A stretch of 64,000 bases of DNA from JACMNW01 sp031413495 (GCA_031413495.1 JANOFE010000034.1:23788-87787); one strand, 5' to 3'. Positions 27,587-36,282 are shown, counted from the first letter of the stretch. Numbers and translations are program-made. The notes: generated by a model not told the origin, from the sequence alone.

Positions 27587-27610
27587 GCAACAATGTTTAT
27601 TTAGTGTTGC
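27587..27610. promoter_or_regulatory. Inverted repeat between HTH regulator and desaturase
   Basis: GCAACA, 12 AT-rich bases, TGTTGC. It lies 26 bases upstream of the regulator start in the shared 107-base promoter region; candidate regulator-binding site. Confidence 0.4.
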
Positions 27611-27668
27611 TCATCCTCAGAATTCCATGCTGATCCTGCAAGTGCTAATCATATAATTAACAGTAATC

Positions 27669-28589
27669 ATGGGGAAAATCTTGCAGACCGAACAGCCCGT
27701 TGTCGAGTGGCCGACCCTTTGTGTGATGATTGCAACCTACCTGACACTCGGTTTGGCAACGACCTGGCTTGCTGATTTTTCACTTCCACTTGCAATTCTT
27801 GTGACCGGCTTTGCAGTGGCGCAGTTTTCATCGCTGCAACATGAGGTTCTGCACGGCCATCCCTTCCGCAGCCCGAGGTTAAGCGAGGCGTCGGTTTTTC
27901 CAGGTGTGACGATCTATATTCCCTATATGCGATTCAAGGACACGCATCTAGCGCACCATCATGACCCCATCCTGACTGATCCCTATGATGATCCGGAATC
28001 GAACTTTTTAGACCCGAAAACTTGGGTTTTGTTGCCAAAAACCTGGAAGGTTTTGTTAAAAGCCAACAATACCCTTTTCGGGCGTATTTTACTGGGGCCA
28101 GCGGTTTCGATCTGGTCCTTTGGCGGGGCTGACCTGCGCGCTATCCTGCGGGGCGATCTGCATATCCTTTCGGCATGGCTGTTGCATGCGTTGGGTGTTG
28201 TAATGGTGATTGCTTGGCTTTGGGTTACAGACGGAATGCCCGTCTGGGCCTATCTGATTGCCGCATATTTTGGCTTTGGGCTGCTAAAGATACGCACGTT
28301 TCTGGAACATCGGGCTCATGACCAAGCCCGTGCCCGTTCGGTTGTGATTGCCGATAAAGGGTTCTTTGCCTTGCTGTTTCTTAACAACAACTTCCATTCG
28401 GTGCACCACAGTCAACCGGGGCTTGCCTGGTATCGACTGCCGCGGTTGTTTGCTGAAAATCACGACCATTACTTGGCACGCAATGATGGATATTTCTTCG
28501 ACTCTTATGCAGAGATATTCAAAAAATACTTCTTTCGCGCCAAAGATCCGGTTCCACATCCGTTATGGGCAGACACAGACAAAACCTGA
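27669..28589 (+). CDS. Fatty acid desaturase
   Basis: 306-residue membrane di-iron enzyme. The three histidine boxes are present: HEVLHGH beginning at residue 58, HLAHHH near residue 95 and HSVHHSQPG near 240. Hydrophobic segments lie between the first and third boxes. Such enzymes insert double bonds in acyl chains or modify other lipids or carotenoids; the exact substrate cannot be assigned. Convergent with a NUDIX gene after 10 bases. Confidence 0.9.
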   Translation: MGKILQTEQPVVEWPTLCVMIATYLTLGLATTWLADFSLPLAILVTGFAVAQFSSLQHEVLHGHPFRSPRLSEASVFPGVTIYIPYMRFKDTHLAHHHDPILTDPYDDPESNFLDPKTWVLLPKTWKVLLKANNTLFGRILLGPAVSIWSFGGADLRAILRGDLHILSAWLLHALGVVMVIAWLWVTDGMPVWAYLIAAYFGFGLLKIRTFLEHRAHDQARARSVVIADKGFFALLFLNNNFHSVHHSQPGLAWYRLPRLFAENHDHYLARNDGYFFDSYAEIFKKYFFRAKDPVPHPLWADTDKT

Positions 28590-28599
28590 AACCATTGGG

Positions 28600-29244
28600 T
28601 CAGATCAATCGGCGAAAGGTCGGGATCGGGCCAGAGTTGTCAAAAAACGGCACGCCTGCAGTTTCTGATCCGCCGCGCAGCAGGTGACTAACCTCTGCCA
28701 GCACCACCTCGGTAATGAACGGCAGATCAAGCGCGCGGGCACGGTCAAGCCCAATCCAATGCAGATGCGAAAGTTCGTCAGACGCGGCGCCGAAATCATC
28801 CGGGTCCTCTGTAACCCAAGTGGCGTCAGCCAGCAAAAACCGCGCATCAAAGCGACGGCTGCGCCCCGGCGGTGTGATGGCGCGAAACACAAATCGCAAA
28901 CCGGCATCGCCCTGTCCCGGATAAGCCAGACATAGACCTGTCTCTTCGTGTAATTCGCGCAAGGCGGCCACCGCGATGGTGTTCGGTGCCGGTGCTGGGG
29001 CCGGGCAATTCAGGCGCAATCGCAAGGCGGACACGGCATCAAGCGGAAAGTGCGGTTCCACCAATGCATCGCCGGCATCGACAGCACCGCCTGGAAAGAC
29101 ATATTTGGATGGCATGAATGCTGCATGAACCCCGCGCTGGCCCATCAACACCTCTGGCCCAGCGGGTTTGTTTCGCCAAAGAATGGTTGTTGCCGCAGGC
29201 CGGATCACAGTTTGCTGGTCTTCAGGTGGCACTGCCAAATCCAT
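28600..29244 (-). CDS. NUDIX hydrolase
   Basis: 214-residue pyrophosphohydrolase. The NUDIX box core RELHEETGL is present. It is separated from the upstream GG of the motif (FPGGAVDAGD) by about 40 residues rather than the compact standard spacing, as in NUDT19-like and related CoA-diphosphatase-type members. It overlaps DUF983 by 23 bases. Confidence 0.9.
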   Translation of the reverse strand: MDLAVPPEDQQTVIRPAATTILWRNKPAGPEVLMGQRGVHAAFMPSKYVFPGGAVDAGDALVEPHFPLDAVSALRLRLNCPAPAPAPNTIAVAALRELHEETGLCLAYPGQGDAGLRFVFRAITPPGRSRRFDARFLLADATWVTEDPDDFGAASDELSHLHWIGLDRARALDLPFITEVVLAEVSHLLRGGSETAGVPFFDNSGPIPTFRRLI

Positions 29245-29611
29245 GCATCCGTTTTGCCCATTGCAGTGCCACCAGTGCGCCTTTCAAGCGCGGCAACAGA
29301 AAAAGCGAAAGGGCAACAGTTCCAACAGAAAACACAGTCGCCAGAACCAAGGGATCGGGTCGCCATTTGGTGAAGGCGAACAAGATCAACGGTGCCATCA
29401 CATGACCGACAATCAAAATGGTTAAGTAGGCTGGGCCGTCATCGGCACGGTGGTGGTGAAAAGGTTCATTGCACACAGGGCAATTTTCTCTGACCTTCAG
29501 ATACCCGCGCAGCATGGGCCCCGATCCACATTTCGGGCAACGCCTCCGCCAGCCCCGCAACATTGCAGGTTTCAGAGGGCGATCTTCTTCGGGGTTGCTA
29601 AGTGGTGACAT
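29222..29611 (-). CDS. DUF983 family membrane protein
   Basis: 129-residue small membrane protein with an N-terminal zinc-ribbon-like pair of CxxC motifs (CPKCGSG and CPVC), then FHHHRADDGPAYLTILIVGH, and two hydrophobic helices. This is the DUF983 layout; function unknown. ATG 29611 is chosen. The frame is open much further upstream (to 30268), but that part is antisense to the EF-hand gene and has no family similarity. Confidence 0.85.
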   Translation of the reverse strand: MSPLSNPEEDRPLKPAMLRGWRRRCPKCGSGPMLRGYLKVRENCPVCNEPFHHHRADDGPAYLTILIVGHVMAPLILFAFTKWRPDPLVLATVFSVGTVALSLFLLPRLKGALVALQWAKRMHGFGSAT

Positions 29612-29813
29612 GGTCGCATTAACCCTTTGCCCAATGCACAATTGGCCGAGCATTCGCAATACGCCCGAACTGCCGAGCGGGGAAGGGGCATGCTGACCTT
29701 GCGGCCACTTGTCGCAAATCCCCAAAAGTTTCTGCGACGGAACGGCCATCTTCGGGCGTTTGTTGATCATAAGGCTGCAAAAAAGTTGCTGGCCAGATTG
29801 TAAAGGATACGAA

Positions 29814-30299
29814 ATGACACCGAAAAAAACGCTGACAGTGGTTACTCTAAGTGCCATCTTGGCAGGCAGTTTTATGACCGCTGTGATGGCCCAAGGCCGG
29901 GGCGAAGGTGGGCAAATGCCAATGCTGAACTTTGATGCGATTGATGCAGATAAAGATGGCAAAATCACTGCAGAAGAATTTGCAGCGTTCCGCACCGCTG
30001 AATTTGCCAAGGCTGATACCAACGCGGATGGCCAGATCAATGCCGAAGAACTGGCGGCTAAGCACATTGCAGAGGCAACGGCGCGTGCTGCGGAGATGTC
30101 TGCTAAGATGATCGAGCGGATGGACGAAAATGCCGATGGCCAAATCTCGGCCGAAGAAATGGAGCGCGGTCCCCGGCCAGAGACGATGTTCGAGAGGGCG
30201 GACGCCGACAGTGACGGCGCTTTGACAAAGGCCGAAGTTGATGAAGCGATGTCAAAGATGCGTGGCAAACATGGCCGTCATGGCAAGGGCAATAACTAA
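29814..30299 (+). CDS. Secreted EF-hand calcium-binding protein
   Basis: 161-residue exported protein with a signal peptide ending at VMAQ and at least four EF-hand loops: DADKDGKITAEEF, DTNADGQINAEEL, DENADGQISAEEM and DADSDGALTKAEV. All keep the Asp/Asn ligands at loop positions 1, 3 and 5 and Glu at position 12 (the last loop has Glu at that place). It is probably a periplasmic calcium-binding or sensing protein. AAAGGA at 29802-29807 sets the start. It lies directly upstream of the ECF sigma gene, separated by a hairpin. Confidence 0.88.
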   Translation: MTPKKTLTVVTLSAILAGSFMTAVMAQGRGEGGQMPMLNFDAIDADKDGKITAEEFAAFRTAEFAKADTNADGQINAEELAAKHIAEATARAAEMSAKMIERMDENADGQISAEEMERGPRPETMFERADADSDGALTKAEVDEAMSKMRGKHGRHGKGNN

Positions 30300-30308
30300 G
30301 TCAAACCG

Positions 30309-30338
30309 GCCGCACCGGCATAAAACTGCTGGTGCGGC
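30309..30338 (+). terminator. Hairpin between EF-hand and sigma factor genes
   Basis: GCCGCACC pairs with GGTGCGGC, 14-base loop, followed by ATTTACC. The poor T tail makes partial attenuation more likely than full termination. Confidence 0.45.
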
Positions 30339-30378
30339 ATTTACCAAGTGGACGTGGATGGCGTAGACCTGAGGCGCG

Positions 30379-30975
30379 ATGGACATGGCTTTTGACGCCC
30401 TTTCTGATGTCTCGGACGAGGCGCTGCTGGTGCTCTATGCCAATGGAGACCGGGGCGCTGCGCGTGCGCTGACCGTGCGGCTGGTGCCGCGCATGTTGGG
30501 CTATGGCGCACGTCTACTGGGTGACCGGGCCGAGGCCGAGGATGTGGCGCAAGAGGCCATGCTGCGGCTATGGCGGATCGCGCCCGATTGGCGGCAAGAG
30601 GAAGCAAAGGTAACAACCTGGCTTTACCGGGTGGTGACAAATCTGTGCACCGACCGGCTAAGGATGCGGCAAAGGCGGCGTTTATCGGCACTGGACGATG
30701 CGCCTGATGTTGAAGATGGCACGCCAAGCGCCGAGGCAGGGATGATCGAGGCAGACCGCATCGTGGCCCTGAACGCAGCCCTTACCCACCTGCCGGACAG
30801 GCAGCGCGAGGCGGTTGTTTTGCGCCATATTGAAGGGCTGACAAACCCCGAGATTGCCGCGGTGATGGACATTGGAGTTGAGGCGGTTGAAAGTTTGACG
30901 GCGCGGGGAAAACGGGCGCTGGCAGCGATCCTGTCAGGACGGCGCGAGGAATTGGGCTATGAAAAAGGCAACTGA
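30379..30975 (+). CDS. ECF RNA polymerase sigma factor
   Basis: 198-residue sigma-70 family member of the extracytoplasmic-function class. Region 2 is visible as DVAQEAMLRLWRIAPDW...WLYRVVTNLCTDRLR and region 4 as LPDRQREAVVLRHIEGLTNPEIAAVMDI. It is followed by a single-pass protein and a Metal_resist protein, the arrangement of metal- or envelope-stress sigma factors. No clear autogenous ECF promoter was found upstream. Confidence 0.92.
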   Translation: MDMAFDALSDVSDEALLVLYANGDRGAARALTVRLVPRMLGYGARLLGDRAEAEDVAQEAMLRLWRIAPDWRQEEAKVTTWLYRVVTNLCTDRLRMRQRRRLSALDDAPDVEDGTPSAEAGMIEADRIVALNAALTHLPDRQREAVVLRHIEGLTNPEIAAVMDIGVEAVESLTARGKRALAAILSGRREELGYEKGN

Positions 30976-30976
30976 T

Positions 30977-31330
30977 ATGACCGAACACGATCTGGACGAT
31001 CTGTTTGCAGCAGCGCGGGCGCAGGCCCCGCTGGATGACGCAGCACTGCAGGCGCGCATCTGTGCAGATGGCTTGCGGTTGCAGCTGCAGCCCAAGCCAG
31101 TTGCGCGACATGCCGCTTCGGGTAAATTCGGCTGGTGGGCAGCGCTGTCCAACGCTTTGGGTGGCAAACGCGGGCTCGCTGGTCTGGGCACAGCCGCTGC
31201 GGCAGGGGTTATGCTGGGGTTTGTGCAGCCGACATCTGTTTTGGCGCTGACGGAGTCTTTCTTTGCAGTTCAGACAGTAGACGAAGTAGATCTTATGCCT
31301 GGCATTGATGCCATTTTGACAGAGGGATAG
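30977..31330 (+). CDS. Putative anti-sigma/single-pass membrane protein
   Basis: 117-residue protein with an N-terminal cytoplasmic part of about 60 residues (TEHDLDDLFAAARAQAPLDDAALQARI) and one hydrophobic segment (LAGLGTAAAAGVMLGFV). Position immediately after an ECF sigma gene and this topology fit an anti-sigma factor, though no zinc-binding HxxxCxxC motif is present. AAAAAGG at 30962-30968 favours ATG 30977. An ATG at 30959 overlapping the sigma gene is the alternative. The acidic/alanine-rich N-terminus is widespread in dihydroorotate dehydrogenase-neighbour proteins of unknown function, so the role is not certain. Confidence 0.65.
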   Translation: MTEHDLDDLFAAARAQAPLDDAALQARICADGLRLQLQPKPVARHAASGKFGWWAALSNALGGKRGLAGLGTAAAAGVMLGFVQPTSVLALTESFFAVQTVDEVDLMPGIDAILTEG

Positions 31331-31333
31331 GCC

Positions 31334-31882
31334 ATGACCGGCCCCGTAGACAGCCAAAATACTGCGCCAATCATTCCGCCACCGCCACCGCCACCGCCTG
31401 CGCGGGCCGGGTCTGGATGGCTGCGTGCCGCGCTGATTGCGTCGCTTGCCGTGAACCTTGGGATCATCGGCATGGTCGGTGGGGCGATGTTCAGAAACGG
31501 CGGCCCGCCGCACGGTGAATCGATGGTGCGGGATGTGGGTTTTGGTGCCTTTACCGACGCTTTGTCCAAAGAAGATCGTGCAACTCTGCGTCGCGCCTTC
31601 ATAGCGGATGCGCCCGAATTTCGAGACGGCCGCCGCGACATGCGGGCTGATTTCAAAGACCTGCTGGTGCAGTTGCGCGCCGAGCCGTTTGATGCGGGCC
31701 AACTGCGCGCCGTGTTGGACCGCCAAAGTGCCCGCAATGCCGAACGGCTTGCACTTGGGCAGACCCTGATCTTTGATTTGTTGGTCGCAATGCCGCCAGC
31801 ATCGCGACAAGCATTTGCAGACCGGTTGGAGCAAAGCCTGTCCAAGGGACCAAAACGCCGCGACAAAGCCGCGACACCGTAA
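31334..31882 (+). CDS. Periplasmic heavy-metal-resistance-like (Metal_resist/CpxP-type) protein
   Basis: 182-residue protein with an N-terminal run of eight prolines, one transmembrane helix (AALIASLAVNLGIIGMVGG) and a helical periplasmic domain with the spacing of Metal_resist/CnrX/CpxP-like proteins (ALSKEDRATLRRAF, then MRADFKDLLVQLRAEPFDAGQL). It could sense metals or envelope state for the sigma factor two genes upstream. The polyproline run may need EF-P for translation. Confidence 0.82.
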   Translation: MTGPVDSQNTAPIIPPPPPPPPARAGSGWLRAALIASLAVNLGIIGMVGGAMFRNGGPPHGESMVRDVGFGAFTDALSKEDRATLRRAFIADAPEFRDGRRDMRADFKDLLVQLRAEPFDAGQLRAVLDRQSARNAERLALGQTLIFDLLVAMPPASRQAFADRLEQSLSKGPKRRDKAATP

Positions 31883-31901
31883 GACATTTTGAATGGGCGG
31901 C

Positions 31902-33290
31902 TCAGGCCGCGTTGCGGCTGATTTTGACCTTATTGCGCCCTTCAGACTTTGCGCGCAACAACGCCCGATCCGCGCGGTCAATGATCGCCTTTATGTCTTC
32001 GCCCGTTTGGGCAACGTCACTTACCGCAAGTCCAATGGACACTGTGACTTTCAGATTTGCTGCCAGACCGACCGGGATATCACGTTCCTCAATCGCGTGG
32101 CAAAGTCTGTCAGCGGCACTGCATGCCTCATCAAAACTGGTGTTGGGTAAGGCCACCAGAAACTCTTCACCGCCAATGCGGGCCAGAAGGTCACCCGCGC
32201 GCAAATTAGATTGCAACCTGCGCGCCACTTCGACCAAAACGGTGTCGCCAGACGCATGGCCCAGGCGGTCATTCACAGATTTGAATCGGTCAAGATCAAT
32301 CACCATCACCGCAAAAACCCCATTCGATGCCAAAGCGCGGTCTGAAATAGCGGCGAGTTGTGGCAGGGCGTAACGACGATTGTGCAGCCCTGTCAGCGGG
32401 TCTATCATCGCCAATCTTAGTCCATCCTGGACGCTCGCGCGCACATAGTCATTGCGGCGTTTGCGGCGGATCAAAGCGGTCAGACGCAACGCAAGCTCGT
32501 CAGCGGATACGCCGATATCAACCAGATCATCCGCCCCCTGATCATAGGCCATGGTTGCCTCGTCGTCGGTGATGTTGGCGGAAATGATGCAAATCGCAGA
32601 GTGGCGCGTAGCAGCCCTGCTGCGCAATTCTGACATCAAACGCATGTTTTCTGCCATGCCCGCCCCAGCAGAATCCAGCACAAAGACATCAGGTGCAGGT
32701 TGGCCAAGGCAGATGTTCTGCTCAACCAGCGCGTCTTCGCGCGATTGCAGAATAATTCTGTCGTTCATAACCTGCGCGATACGAGATCGCCATGACGCTG
32801 CACCCGTTGGCTGGGTAGACAAGATAGAAATGACGGACTGTCCCGCAAAAGGCGAGGCGGCTTCCGCAAAGGCGGTAAGGTCTAGCCCGGTGCCGTGTCG
32901 CCCCAACGCGTCGACACCTTCGCGGCCGCGCAACAGATTGCGAAGACGCGCCAGCAGTATTTGCATCGCGCCGTGTTTCGGAAGCACATCATCAGCCCCT
33001 TCAAAAAGCGCCTGCCGTCGAAGCGGCGCATCTTGGCCCGACAGCAGGGCAAGTATAGGCACATCGCGTGTTGCAGGGTTGGCACGCAGGTGTTTGATAA
33101 CCGCGATCCCCGACATATCGGGCAACACAAGATCAAGCAGAATTAAATCGGGCGGATCTTGCACCGCCATCCGCAGGCTGCTGACCCCATCATGGGCAAG
33201 CACAGGCTGATAGAACGCTTCCTTAAGCGCCACCTTAAAGACGATGCGATTTGTAGCAACGCCATCAACAATCAGAATCTTGCCAACCAT
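31902..33290 (-). CDS. pleD: PleD-like diguanylate cyclase response regulator
   Basis: 462-residue protein with two receiver domains and a C-terminal GGDEF domain, which makes cyclic di-GMP. The active site is GGEEF, with an RxxD inhibitory I-site (RAGD) five residues before it. The first receiver keeps the phosphoacceptor region LLDLVLPD but reads IVDG where an acidic pair is usual, so metal binding there may be weaker. Start ATG 33290 (MVGKILIVD). Divergent from DUF3572, a standard neighbour in Rhodobacterales. Confidence 0.9.
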   Translation of the reverse strand: MVGKILIVDGVATNRIVFKVALKEAFYQPVLAHDGVSSLRMAVQDPPDLILLDLVLPDMSGIAVIKHLRANPATRDVPILALLSGQDAPLRRQALFEGADDVLPKHGAMQILLARLRNLLRGREGVDALGRHGTGLDLTAFAEAASPFAGQSVISILSTQPTGAASWRSRIAQVMNDRIILQSREDALVEQNICLGQPAPDVFVLDSAGAGMAENMRLMSELRSRAATRHSAICIISANITDDEATMAYDQGADDLVDIGVSADELALRLTALIRRKRRNDYVRASVQDGLRLAMIDPLTGLHNRRYALPQLAAISDRALASNGVFAVMVIDLDRFKSVNDRLGHASGDTVLVEVARRLQSNLRAGDLLARIGGEEFLVALPNTSFDEACSAADRLCHAIEERDIPVGLAANLKVTVSIGLAVSDVAQTGEDIKAIIDRADRALLRAKSEGRNKVKISRNAA

Positions 33291-33410
33291 GGCTTGTGCT
33301 GCCCAACTTCCCAAACATAGACTAACGACATTCTGCCGCCAATTTGGTTAAGATTTCCTTTCCAAGACTGGGGGCATGGCTGTCAAAATCGGATAGATGA
33401 ATTGAAAAAT

Positions 33411-33707
33411 ATGGGGATAACCGGCAAAAATCGGCAAGAAGCTGCCGAAACTCTGGCATTGCAGGTGTTAACGTGGCTTGCTGGCAATGATGAACTTTTC
33501 CCTGTTTTCCTTGGCGCAACCGGTGCATCTGCAAACGATATTGCCAAGAATGCCGCGCAACCAGAATTCTTGGGGTCAGTTTTGGACTTTTTGTTAACCG
33601 ATGATGCATGGGTGACCGAATTCTGCAATGCGGCAGGTTTGCCGTATGACGCGCCCTTGCAAGCCAGGGCTGCATTGCCGGGTGGAGAAGTGTTCAATTG
33701 GACATGA
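33411..33707 (+). CDS. DUF3572 family protein
   Basis: 98-residue protein with the DUF3572 core (AETLALQVLTWLAGNDELFPVFLGATG, then PEFLGSVLDFLLTDD). Function unknown; typically next to pleD in alphaproteobacteria. ATG 33411 is taken; a TTG at 33402 is an alternative, and neither has a strong ribosome-binding site. Confidence 0.85.
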   Translation: MGITGKNRQEAAETLALQVLTWLAGNDELFPVFLGATGASANDIAKNAAQPEFLGSVLDFLLTDDAWVTEFCNAAGLPYDAPLQARAALPGGEVFNWT

Positions 33708-33810
33708 TCGAAATGTATTTGGCGCGCTGCCGCCAGCTAAGTTTCAGATTTACACCTTTGGATTGTTTCATGATTCTGCTTTTCCCAGCAAACTTTGATT
33801 GGACTTTTCG

Positions 33811-34512
33811 ATGATTGACGGCATTATTTTTGACAAAGACGGCACCCTGTTCGATTTTCGCCTGAGCTGGGGGCGATGGACAGCCGATCTTTTGCGCGCG
33901 CTTGCCAGCGACACTGCCCGGGCAGCAGACCTTGGGCGCGTGATCGGATACAACATCGCGACTGGCGTATTCGCCCCGGATAGCCCGGTCATTGCAGCGA
34001 CGCCGCGTGAGATTGCAGAATGCATGTTGCCACATTTGCCGGGGCAATCGCTGATCGGCTTAATTGATCAGATGAACAAGCTTTCTGCCGCAACAGAAAT
34101 GTGCCCCGCCGTGGCTTTGAAGCCGCTTTTGGCCGATCTGCGCATGCGCGGTTTGAAAATCGGATTGGCGACCAATGATACCGAAGCCCCGGCAACAGCG
34201 CATCTTGTTGCAGCTGGGGTTTTTGATTTGTTCGATTTTGTTGCGGGCTGCGATTCCGGGTACGGCGGCAAGCCTGCGCCTGGGCAGCTATTGGCGTTTG
34301 CCGCTGCATTCGGGCTTGATCCGGGCCGCGTCGCCATGGTTGGCGACAGTCACCATGATTTATTGGCCGGGCGCGCCGCAGGCATGTATGCCGTTGCGGT
34401 TCTGACGGGCATCGCCGAGGCCGGTGATCTTGCGCCACATGCCGATGTGGTGTTGCAAGACATCAACGCCCTTCCAAGCTGGATTGACCAGCTTTGTATG
34501 GCTGTTCACTGA
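33811..34512 (+). CDS. HAD-family hydrolase (phosphoglycolate-phosphatase-like)
   Basis: 233-residue haloacid-dehalogenase superfamily phosphatase. Motif I is FDKDGTLFDF with the nucleophile Asp, motif II LATNDTEA, motif III Lys in GGKPAPG, and motif IV MVGDSHHDLLAGRAAG. A helical cap follows motif I. It may be a Gph-type phosphatase clearing phosphoglycolate, but substrate is unproven. Start ATG 33811; TTG 33799 would add four residues. Confidence 0.88.
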   Translation: MIDGIIFDKDGTLFDFRLSWGRWTADLLRALASDTARAADLGRVIGYNIATGVFAPDSPVIAATPREIAECMLPHLPGQSLIGLIDQMNKLSAATEMCPAVALKPLLADLRMRGLKIGLATNDTEAPATAHLVAAGVFDLFDFVAGCDSGYGGKPAPGQLLAFAAAFGLDPGRVAMVGDSHHDLLAGRAAGMYAVAVLTGIAEAGDLAPHADVVLQDINALPSWIDQLCMAVH

Positions 34513-34628
34513 CAGCAGACAAAAACGACACGTTTGCGTCGCCAAGGAAGTGTCCAATTGCGCAGCACATCGTTCATCCTTGCCTGAAGGGCCCGATTTA
34601 TGGGCCAAGCAAGCGTGGAGAACCGGGT

Positions 34629-36185
34629 ATGATCGAGGAGCAAGGCAAAAAGCGCCGTGCGGGTGGGCGGGCCGGGAACAAGGAACGGGCTGGAACGGCG
34701 GTTATTGATCAAATGCCATGGCGTATTCCGGTGAACCCCGACAGGCCAACCGAGCCGTTAGACGCCGACGGTGTGTTGGCTATTCACAAAGGGGCCATGC
34801 GCATCCTGAAAGACATCGGGATCGAATTTCTGAACCCTGATGCTGTGACTATCCTCAAAAAAGCGGGTTGCAAGGTTGACGGCACCAACGTTCGGATGGA
34901 CGAAACGTTTGTGATGGAGATGTTGGCGCATGCGCCATCTGAATTTCCCATCACACCGCGCAATCCTGCACGCGAAGTGATTATCGGTGGCAAGCATATG
35001 GTGTTTGTTAACGTATCATCGCCGCCTAATTCCTGGGATATGGAACGGGGTAAACGGTCTGGTGATTTTGAAACCTTCAAGGAATTTATGAAGCTGACGC
35101 AGTACTTTAACTGCATCCATATTGCGGGTGGCTATCCGGTTGAACCGATTGATATTCACCCCGCCGTGCGGCATCTGGACTGCGTTTATGAAAAGCTGAC
35201 GCTGACGGATAAGGTGATCCACGCCTATTCGCTGGGCGCAGAGCGCGTCGAGGACGTGATGGAAATGACCCGCCTTGCGGCTGGGCTTACCCATGACGAA
35301 TTCGATGCACGGCCGCGGATGTATACCAACATCAACTCTGTCTCGCCGCTGAAACACGATTATCCAATGCTGGACGGTGCGATGCGATTGGCGAAACGCG
35401 GTCAGCCGGTGATCGTGACGCCGTTTACGCTGGCGGGGGCAATGGCGCCGGTCACGATGGCGGGGGCCGTATCGCTTAGCATTGCCGAGGCGCTGGCGGC
35501 AATTGCGCTGTTGCAATACATCAATCCCGGCTGTCCGGTGGCGATTGGCACTTTCACCTCAAATGTCGATATGAAATCTGGCGCGCCTGCTTTTGGCACG
35601 CCTGAATATATGCGCGCCACCCAAATGACAGGGCAACTCGCGCGGTACTACAAACTGCCTTTGCGGTCATCGGGCGTTTGTGCGGCCAATGTGCCGGATG
35701 GGCAGGCGATGTGGGAAACCAGCAATTCGCTGTGGGCCGCCGTGCAATCTGGCACCAATATGGTCTACCACGCGGCGGGGTGGCTGGAAGGCGGGCTGAT
35801 CGCATCGCCCGAAAAGTTTGTGATGGACTGTGAAGTGCTGCAAATGATCCAACGCTATTGCGAACCGTCAACCTTTGCGACCACCGAAGATGACCTTGCC
35901 TTTGACGCCATAAAAGAGGTTGGGGCAGGCGGGCACTATTTTGGCTGTCAGCACACGCAAGATCGCTATGCCACCGCGTTCTATGCACCTTTCGTGTCAG
36001 ATTGGCGCAATTATGAGGCGTGGAATATTGATGGTGCGGTCTGGACGACCGAGCGCGCACACCGGATTTACAAGCAGATCATCGCCGAATTTGAAGCGCC
36101 CGCAATGAACGACGATCACAAGGAAGATCTTCGTCGCTTCGTGGCCAAACGCAAACAAGAAGGCGGCGCGCCGACGGATTTCTGA
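34629..36185 (+). CDS. MttB-superfamily methyltransferase without pyrrolysine
   Basis: 518-residue member of the trimethylamine methyltransferase (MttB/COG5598) superfamily, which uses a TIM barrel to transfer methyl groups from quaternary or tertiary amines to a corrinoid protein. The frame has no internal amber codon, so it belongs to the non-pyrrolysine group that includes glycine betaine methyltransferases. No corrinoid-protein gene is adjacent. GGAG at 34617-34620 fixes the start, and the frame from 34494 is rejected. A basic N-terminal segment (KKRRAGGRAGNKERAG) precedes the barrel. The glycine cleavage genes 4 kb away could use methyl groups or glycine from the same betaine route, but this is speculation. 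Confidence 0.88.
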   Translation: MIEEQGKKRRAGGRAGNKERAGTAVIDQMPWRIPVNPDRPTEPLDADGVLAIHKGAMRILKDIGIEFLNPDAVTILKKAGCKVDGTNVRMDETFVMEMLAHAPSEFPITPRNPAREVIIGGKHMVFVNVSSPPNSWDMERGKRSGDFETFKEFMKLTQYFNCIHIAGGYPVEPIDIHPAVRHLDCVYEKLTLTDKVIHAYSLGAERVEDVMEMTRLAAGLTHDEFDARPRMYTNINSVSPLKHDYPMLDGAMRLAKRGQPVIVTPFTLAGAMAPVTMAGAVSLSIAEALAAIALLQYINPGCPVAIGTFTSNVDMKSGAPAFGTPEYMRATQMTGQLARYYKLPLRSSGVCAANVPDGQAMWETSNSLWAAVQSGTNMVYHAAGWLEGGLIASPEKFVMDCEVLQMIQRYCEPSTFATTEDDLAFDAIKEVGAGGHYFGCQHTQDRYATAFYAPFVSDWRNYEAWNIDGAVWTTERAHRIYKQIIAEFEAPAMNDDHKEDLRRFVAKRKQEGGAPTDF

Positions 36186-36204
36186 TCCTCTGAGCAAGAT
36201 CGCA

Positions 36205-36243
36205 AAAATTTTTCATACGAAAAATCTTCGTACGAAAATTTTT
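36205..36243. terminator. AT-rich inverted repeat, bidirectional terminator
   Basis: TACGAA and TTCGTA pair around a 5-base loop, extended by CTTTT/AAAAG-like and AAAA/TTTT outer pairs with mismatches, ending in a T run on either strand. It sits between convergent mttB and zincin genes. Confidence 0.6.
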
Positions 36244-36282
36244 GATGTTTGCTGTTCTCTGAAGGCTGAGATTAGGAAAACG

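Noticed and set aside
29735..29760. Possible ECF promoter (GGAAC ... CGTT) upstream of the EF-hand gene
   Set aside because: The spacer is about 13 bases, whereas ECF promoters need about 15-17. Not supported.
29612..30268. Upstream extension of the DUF983 frame
   Set aside because: It is antisense to the EF-hand gene and Ser/Ala-rich by reverse reading. DUF983 similarity begins only after ATG 29611.
34629..36185. Pyrrolysine-encoding trimethylamine methyltransferase
   Set aside because: No in-frame TAG interrupts the gene and no pyl genes are visible, so it is placed in the non-Pyl branch.
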